20,929 bases of DNA from contig JAFZMT010000002.1 of NCBI GenBank assembly GCA_017553245.1, positions 1-20,929 of the forward strand. Direction: 5' to 3'. This DNA comes from Methanomicrobium sp. GTDB taxonomy: Archaea; Halobacteriota; Methanomicrobia; Methanomicrobiales; Methanomicrobiaceae. Position numbers and translations under genes: made by a program. This document shows, one piece after another, positions 15,821-20,929 of this stretch; position 1 is the first letter of the stretch, and every line of letters begins with the position of its first letter. A model generated the notes under the pieces. It had not been told where the DNA came from, searched no databases, and saw nothing but the letters and a program-made list of their open reading frames with translations.

Positions 15821-15833
15821 CCGGAGACTCCGG
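15821..15833. promoter_or_regulatory. 13-bp perfect palindrome abutting the pyrG TATA box
   Basis: CCGGAGACTCCGG has 6-bp arms around a central A. It ends directly before TATTTATATG and so overlaps the expected BRE position of that promoter. It may be an operator or a hairpin ending the upstream gene, though no T-run follows. Confidence 0.45.
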
Positions 15834-15834
15834 T

Positions 15835-15842
15835 ATTTATAT
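15835..15842 (+). promoter_or_regulatory. TATA-like element upstream of pyrG
   Basis: TTTATATG is centred near 15839, predicting a start at about 15865 and a leader of roughly 100 nt before pyrG. A second AT-rich stretch at 15938-15950 is too close to the start codon to act as its TATA box. Confidence 0.4.
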
Positions 15843-15933
15843 GTAAAATATATCGTCGGATTGTCTGACTTCAGTCACCGCAGGATACTGCCGAATGTAA
15901 ATCTATCATTTTATTTTATTGAAAGTTCAATCA

Positions 15934-15957
15934 CTCTCTATATTTATTTTTGGAGAG
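15934..15957 (+). promoter_or_regulatory. Possible hairpin covering the pyrG ribosome site
   Basis: CTCTC (15934-15938) can pair with GAGAG (15953-15957), which is the core of the pyrG Shine-Dalgarno sequence GGAGAGGG, across a 14-base AT-rich loop. A separate short palindrome TTGAAAGTTCAA lies just upstream at 15919-15930. Translational control is possible but the stem is only 5 bp. Confidence 0.3.
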
Positions 15958-15963
15958 GGTCAA

Positions 15964-17541
<1,578 letters not shown>

Positions 17542-17542
17542 G

Positions 17543-17587
17543 GTGCAGAGAAGCCGAGTGCAGATAAACATAGTGCGGATAAGCCGC
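17543..17587. repeat. 15-bp tandem repeat, three copies
   Basis: The units are GTGCAGAGAAGCCGA (17543-17557), GTGCAGATAAACATA (17558-17572) and GTGCGGATAAGCCGC (17573-17587). The array starts one base after the pyrG stop codon. The three copies share about two thirds of positions. Confidence 0.8.
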
Positions 17588-17697
17588 AATATGATACAAA
17601 ACCCCAAACAAAACCAACTTCAACAAACCCCATAAAAACCCCCTTCCGAATACAACCGATAATAAACGGAAACAAAACGTAAACAACAGGTACAAAA
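17588..17697 (+). promoter_or_regulatory. A/C-rich leader of guaAB
   Basis: This stretch before guaAB is strongly skewed to A and C. From 17590 to about 17670 only three G occur. Four C-runs (17605-17608, 17628-17631, 17638-17643 and a shorter pair) put G-runs on the opposite strand. AACAGG shortly before the ATG is a weak ribosome site. Such a leader would be unstructured in RNA. Confidence 0.4.
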
Positions 17698-18615
17698 ATG
17701 GTAAACACAGAGAAGTTCATTGCGAAGGCAATTGATGAGATAAAAAAGAAGTCCGACGGCAAAAAAGTCGTTATGGCACTTTCGGGCGGCGTTGACTCCT
17801 CGGTATGCGCCGAACTGGCACGCCGTGCGATAGGTGACAATCTGATCCCGATTTATGTAGATACGGGACTTATGAGAAAGGGCGAGACAAAGAAGATTCA
17901 GGAGGTATTTGCGGGGCTTAACCTTATTACGGTCGATGCCGGCGCCGAATACCTTGAAGCCCTCAAAGGTGTCACCGACCCCGAGGCGAAGAGAAAGGTA
18001 ATAGGTGAGAAGTTCATCCGCATCTTCGAGCGCGAGGCTAAGAAGACCGGCGCCGAATACCTGCTTCAGGGAACGATTTATCCCGACATCATTGAGAGCG
18101 AAGGCGGAATCAAGAGTCACCACAATGTCGGCGGTCTGCCGTATAATATCGAATTTAAAGGTTTAATCGAGCCGCTGGTCGATCTCTACAAGGATGAGGT
18201 GAGGGAGGTTGCCGCCGCTCTCGATATGCCGCAGGAGATTGTGCAGAGAATGCCTTTCCCGGGTCCGGGTCTCGCAGTCCGCGTTATAGGTGAACTTACC
18301 GAGGAGAAGGTAAGAGTCTGCCGTGAGGCCAACGCGATTGCCGAGGAGGAGATTGTGCCCAAGTTCAACCCGTGGCAGTGTTTTGCCGCGGTTATCGGTC
18401 GCGGTACGGGTGTAAAGGGAGATATACGCCTTCACGGGTATATTGTCGCAGTAAGAGCGGTCTACTCAAGGGATGCCATGACAGCCGAAGTTGTCGAGGT
18501 TCCGTGGGATGTCATGCATAAGATTGCGACAAGGATAACCGCGGAGATCCCCGAGGTCTCAAGGGTTGTCTATGATATTACCCCCAAGCCGCCGGCGACG
18601 ATTGAGTATGAATGA
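17698..18615 (+). CDS. guaAB: GMP synthase, synthetase subunit (GuaAB)
   Basis: This subunit activates XMP with ATP and aminates it to GMP; in archaea the glutaminase is a separate polypeptide, and no such gene lies in the window. The 305-residue product has the PP-loop ALSGGVDSS (27-35), [27 protein letters not shown], the dimerisation part beginning [15 protein letters not shown], and the C-terminal PPATIEYE that closes GMP synthases. ATG 17698 opens the typical N-terminus. It lies 156 bp after pyrG, so two glutamine-dependent nucleotide aminases of the CTP and GMP routes are in tandem. A separate or shared promoter cannot be told. A hairpin with a T-run follows about 80 bp after the stop. 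Confidence 0.95.
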   Translation: MVNTEKFIAKAIDEIKKKSDGKKVVMALSGGVDSSVCAELARRAIGDNLIPIYVDTGLMRKGETKKIQEVFAGLNLITVDAGAEYLEALKGVTDPEAKRKVIGEKFIRIFEREAKKTGAEYLLQGTIYPDIIESEGGIKSHHNVGGLPYNIEFKGLIEPLVDLYKDEVREVAAALDMPQEIVQRMPFPGPGLAVRVIGELTEEKVRVCREANAIAEEEIVPKFNPWQCFAAVIGRGTGVKGDIRLHGYIVAVRAVYSRDAMTAEVVEVPWDVMHKIATRITAEIPEVSRVVYDITPKPPATIEYE

Positions 18616-18693
18616 GCAGCTGAAGTACTGTATAAGAGAATAAGAAAAACCTGCGAAAATATAACTCGATATAAGAAAACAGTCCTTTATGGT

Positions 18694-18730
18694 GCGGATA
18701 ACTGAGTCCGCAAAATCCTTTTTTTTCTTT
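18694..18730 (+). terminator. Terminator after guaAB
   Basis: GCGGA (18694-18698) pairs with TCCGC (18707-18711) around an 8-base loop. A run of eight T begins at 18719 and is followed by further T-rich sequence. Position and T-run fit termination of guaAB. Confidence 0.5.
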
Positions 18731-18782
18731 GAATTTATCTTTGTAATTCATTTCCAAAGCCGACAAAAAACCTTTTAAGAAA

Positions 18783-18791
18783 TTTTTATAA
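18783..18791 (+). promoter_or_regulatory. TATA-like promoter of the S41 lipoprotein gene
   Basis: TTTTTATAA here predicts transcription from about 18813, giving a leader of about 110 nt that includes the whole inverted-repeat region. Confidence 0.4.
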
Positions 18792-18827
18792 CGTTCATGA
18801 AGAAATACTCTGTAACCGGCGATTATC

Positions 18828-18897
18828 TTCCCGCCCCTGCTTCTGCTTGAGTTCTCGCTTACGCCCGAAGCGAAACGGCACAGGTATTCGGCGGGAA
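18828..18897 (+). promoter_or_regulatory. Foldable 5' leader before the lipoprotein gene
   Basis: TTCCCGCC (18828-18835) is perfectly complementary to GGCGGGAA (18890-18897). The stem can continue with CCTG (18836-18839) and CAGG (18881-18884) across a 5-base bulge. Inside is a second hairpin, TCGCTT (18855-18860) with AAGCGA (18868-18873) and a 7-base loop. The structure ends 15 bases before the ribosome site. It is GC-rich in an AT-rich gap. Confidence 0.4.
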
Positions 18898-18923
18898 TGA
18901 TTGTTGATTCTGGGTGATGAGTG

Positions 18924-20672
18924 ATGAATAAGAAAATTCTATGTTTAATCCTGATGGTCTGCATTGCGGCATCCGTGGCGTTTGCGGGCTGCACCGTGCA
19001 GACACAGGATACGGCAGCGGCGGATAACACTCACGGAAAGGCATCGCAGATGAGCATGCCTTTCGATCCTAAGACGGTTTCAGTAACGGAAAAGACGGTT
19101 ACGCTGTATGCGGGATCTGCCGACACTTTTATGAATTTTACACTCTATTTCATGAACGGCGGCGATATTCCGTATGTTTCTCTTGAGGATTTAACATTTA
19201 TCTTTGAAGAAGGAGACATGAAGCTGAACTTTGAGGCAGACGGCAACAGGGCATCATATGTCGATACAAACGGTTATTCAGCGGATTTTGATTTCGACAG
19301 GAACACCATTTATTTTGTCGATTACAATATGTTCAGTCATGATTCCGACAAAGCACTGATAGATGCCGCAAGTCTGATAAGAAGTGTCGCACCGCTCTTC
19401 CAAAAGGATGATGCGAAGAGTTACGAGAGATACGGTCGCGAGATCACCTTCAGACTCGGCGATTACGGCATTCCGATGGTGCATAAGAACGGCAGATACT
19501 ATATTCCCCTGCAGACCTTCAGCGATGTCTTCCTGTCGGCGAAGTCATTTTTCAGCCTGTATAACGGTCAGGATCTGATATTTACAAGTGCGTTGACCGA
19601 TGACCTTAAGGATCTCTATTACAGCGCCCCGAAACTTGAAAGATCAAAAGAACTTGCGGAATTCGACTATAATGAACTCTGCTTTGCGCTGGATCATCTC
19701 TACGGACTGAAGGACACTCACAGAATCACGAATTTCGATACATTCTTCCATGAGTGCGGATATGACGGGTTGCTTAAAAGTACCAATCAGACCATTGCCG
19801 ACGAGGCTCTTTATCAGTTTATAGCCCTGCATCTGGATGATCAGCACAGCGGATTATCCGACGTATCTTTCAGAACCGACAAAAAGGCGTATTATGAGGT
19901 AAAACCGGATCTGGGACAGGGCATATCAGCAAACGCTTCCGCAAATCAGCAGGCAGAGTTTGCAAAAGTCCGTGCGAAGTATTATCCGAACGGCGTCCCG
20001 CATTATGAGGAGGTAGGAAATACGGCTTACATCACCTTCGATTATTTTGTGGATACGGGCTGCGATGACTACTACTCGGCACCGCGCGAAGATGAGCTTG
20101 ACAATACCCTGCGTCTTATGCAGTATGCATACGACAGGATAACGAGGAAGGACAGCCCAGTGGAGAATGTCGTCATGGATCTTTCGCTTAACACCGGCGG
20201 CACCTCGTATACGGCTGTCTATGTAACCGGTCTGTTCCTCGGAGAAGGGCAGATCAGTGCTGCCGATGAGCTGACGGGAGCTTTGGTCTCGACTTACTAT
20301 CATATCGATACAAACAGGGATCATGTCTTTGATGAGAAGGATACGCTTGCCGGAAAGGGATATAAGTTCTACTGCCTTGAGACCGATACAAGCTTCTCCT
20401 GCGGCAATCAGGTTCCCAATGTCTTTAAGGATTCCAATATGGTGACGCTGATCGGTCAGACCTCAGGCGGCGGATCATGTATCGTGCAGCCGATGAGTAC
20501 TGCCGCGGGAACCGTATTCAGAATTTCGGGTCCCAGCCGTTTTGCCTTCATCAAGAACGGAGCTTTCTATGATATAGACAGGGGTGCACAACCCGATGTC
20601 TACATAAAAGACCCCAACTTCCTGTATGACAGAAAGGCGCTTACGGACTACATCAACAATCAGATCAAATGA
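18924..20672 (+). CDS. S41-like peptidase lipoprotein with stalk-like N-terminal domain
   Basis: The 582-residue product begins with a lipoprotein signal (MNKKILCLILMVC, lipobox AFAGC with lipidated C23), then a Thr/Ala/Asp-rich linker. It should be anchored outside the membrane. Residues about 45-225 resemble a copper-amine-oxidase-type stalk domain (NGRYYIPLQTFSDVF near 190-203). Residues about 245-582 resemble peptidase S41: VVMDLSLNTGG (416-426), candidate nucleophile S492 in TDTSFSCGNQ, and GQTSGGGSC (511-519). The Lys general base of CtpA-like S41 (GKG) is absent at that place, so a tricorn-like or altered active site is possible. A DTNRDHVFDEKD loop (462-473) fits an EF-hand-like calcium site. 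ATG 18924 is preferred over GTG 18921; GGTGATGA is the ribosome site. Architecture is common in Firmicutes, which hints at transfer. A second copy follows. Confidence 0.85.
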   Translation: MNKKILCLILMVCIAASVAFAGCTVQTQDTAAADNTHGKASQMSMPFDPKTVSVTEKTVTLYAGSADTFMNFTLYFMNGGDIPYVSLEDLTFIFEEGDMKLNFEADGNRASYVDTNGYSADFDFDRNTIYFVDYNMFSHDSDKALIDAASLIRSVAPLFQKDDAKSYERYGREITFRLGDYGIPMVHKNGRYYIPLQTFSDVFLSAKSFFSLYNGQDLIFTSALTDDLKDLYYSAPKLERSKELAEFDYNELCFALDHLYGLKDTHRITNFDTFFHECGYDGLLKSTNQTIADEALYQFIALHLDDQHSGLSDVSFRTDKKAYYEVKPDLGQGISANASANQQAEFAKVRAKYYPNGVPHYEEVGNTAYITFDYFVDTGCDDYYSAPREDELDNTLRLMQYAYDRITRKDSPVENVVMDLSLNTGGTSYTAVYVTGLFLGEGQISAADELTGALVSTYYHIDTNRDHVFDEKDTLAGKGYKFYCLETDTSFSCGNQVPNVFKDSNMVTLIGQTSGGGSCIVQPMSTAAGTVFRISGPSRFAFIKNGAFYDIDRGAQPDVYIKDPNFLYDRKALTDYINNQIK

Positions 20673-20817
20673 TACAATCTGTCAAATGAGACAATAGGGT
20701 GATTGATAATCGGATGATACTGAAAATGATCCGAAAACAGATCAGAAAATAGATCAAAGTTATGATCTAAACCCTAATATCCTATTTTAGCATATGTTTT
20801 GGTATGGTGTGATTTTT
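20673..20817. other. Intergenic region with 12-bp tandem repeat
   Basis: The gap between the two lipoprotein genes carries a five-unit repeat and then TAGCATATG-type AT-rich sequence before the second gene. GGTGTGAT at 20806-20813 is a likely ribosome site for the GTG start. The foldable leader present before the first copy is not repeated here. Confidence 0.5.
20716..20775. repeat. 12-bp tandem repeat, five copies
   Basis: The units begin GAT and are spaced exactly 12 bp: GATACTGAAAAT (20716), GATCCGAAAACA (20728), GATCAGAAAATA (20740), GATCAAAGTTAT (20752) and GATCTAAACCCT (20764). It starts 43 bp after the stop codon of the first lipoprotein gene. Confidence 0.8.
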
Positions 20818-20929
20818 GTGAACAGAAAAATTCTATGTTTAATTCTGATGGTCTGCGTTGCGGCGGCAGCGGCGTTTGCGGGCTGCACCGTGCAGACACC
20901 GGATACGGCAGCGGCGGATAACGATCACG
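20818..20929 (+). CDS. Second lipoprotein gene, partial (N-terminus only)
   Basis: GTG 20818 opens a frame that reaches the right edge after 37 codons. The peptide has a lipoprotein signal with AFAGC, followed by TVQTPDTAAADNDH. It matches the start of the preceding S41-like lipoprotein: over the 36 codons after the start there are 12 mismatches in 108 bases, about 89% identity. The rest of the gene is outside the window, so it may be a full S41 paralogue or a different protein sharing only the export signal. GGTGTGAT is the ribosome site. Confidence 0.8.
   Translation, partial: MNRKILCLILMVCVAAAAAFAGCTVQTPDTAAADNDH

Larger units (their letters stand above)
18616..18923. other. Intergenic region with terminator, promoter and foldable leader
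   Basis: This gap of about 308 bp holds, in order, short direct repeats (TATAACTCGA/TATAAGAAAA type), a stem and T-run at 18694-18730, a TATA-like element at 18783-18791, and an inverted-repeat region at 18828-18897. A minus-strand open frame crosses it but also covers parts of both neighbours and has no credible start. Its central segment looks more protein-like than expected, so a gene remnant is not ruled out. Confidence 0.45.

Noticed and set aside
15919-15963. TTG-initiated N-terminal extension of CTP synthase
   Set aside because: The ribosome site GGAGAGGG lies inside the extension and directs the GTG at 15964, which gives the normal family N-terminus.
18578-19030. Minus-strand open frame of 150 codons between guaAB and the lipoprotein gene
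   Set aside because: It overlaps the ends of both flanking genes and has no ribosome site. The central part looks slightly protein-like and is mentioned as a possible remnant, but there is not enough to call a gene.

Overview
The window reads as chromosomal DNA of a methanogen-like euryarchaeon, most likely of the Methanomicrobiales type. The evidence is an archaeal Nre repair protein with a C-terminal PCNA-binding motif, an archaeal LigB-type ATP-dependent DNA ligase, a stand-alone GMP synthase synthetase subunit (the split archaeal form), an MJ1255-type glycosyltransferase, a CheW/soluble chemoreceptor pair, archaeal TATA-like elements, and several starts that look leaderless. The genus cannot be fixed from this window alone. 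Genes are of moderate GC and intergenic DNA is AT-rich.

Layout. (1) 1-3351, minus strand: a chemoreceptor (MCP) and CheW form an operon, followed downstream by a partial MerR-HTH/coiled-coil protein cut by the left edge. (2) 3352-5806, plus: an AT-rich divergent promoter region, an MJ1255-like glycosyltransferase whose tail runs into a 13-bp tandem repeat, and an unrecognised membrane-anchored protein. (3) 5965-9712: nreA (plus) converges on ligB (minus), which lies downstream of a WalJ-like metallo-beta-lactamase protein; this is a DNA replication/repair neighbourhood. (4) 9823-15273: hisD (plus) converges on a run of minus genes: a PH-like membrane protein with a Tyr/Gly-rich region, an OB-fold/HD (YhaM-like) protein, a GT2 sugar transferase, a DJ-1/PfpI protein and an 84-residue unknown. 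(5) 15375-18615, plus: a PaaI-like thioesterase, CTP synthase and GMP synthase subunit B, two nucleotide amination enzymes in tandem. (6) 18616-20929, plus: a structured, AT-rich intergenic region, an S41-like lipoprotein, and the first 37 codons of a near-identical second lipoprotein cut by the right edge.

Most notable signals. Short tandem repeats of different unit length and sequence (8, 9, 10, 12, 13 and 15 bp) lie just 3' of at least seven stop codons. The OB/HD protein ends in a PIP-box-like motif on a disordered tail, which could tether it to the PCNA clamp much as NreA is tethered. CTP synthase carries a one-base Gly-to-Val change in its glutaminase nucleophile elbow. A 15-bp perfect palindrome precedes the glycosyltransferase. 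The S41 lipoprotein leader can fold, and that gene appears to be tandemly duplicated. No CRISPR array, tRNA, rRNA or insertion sequence was seen.
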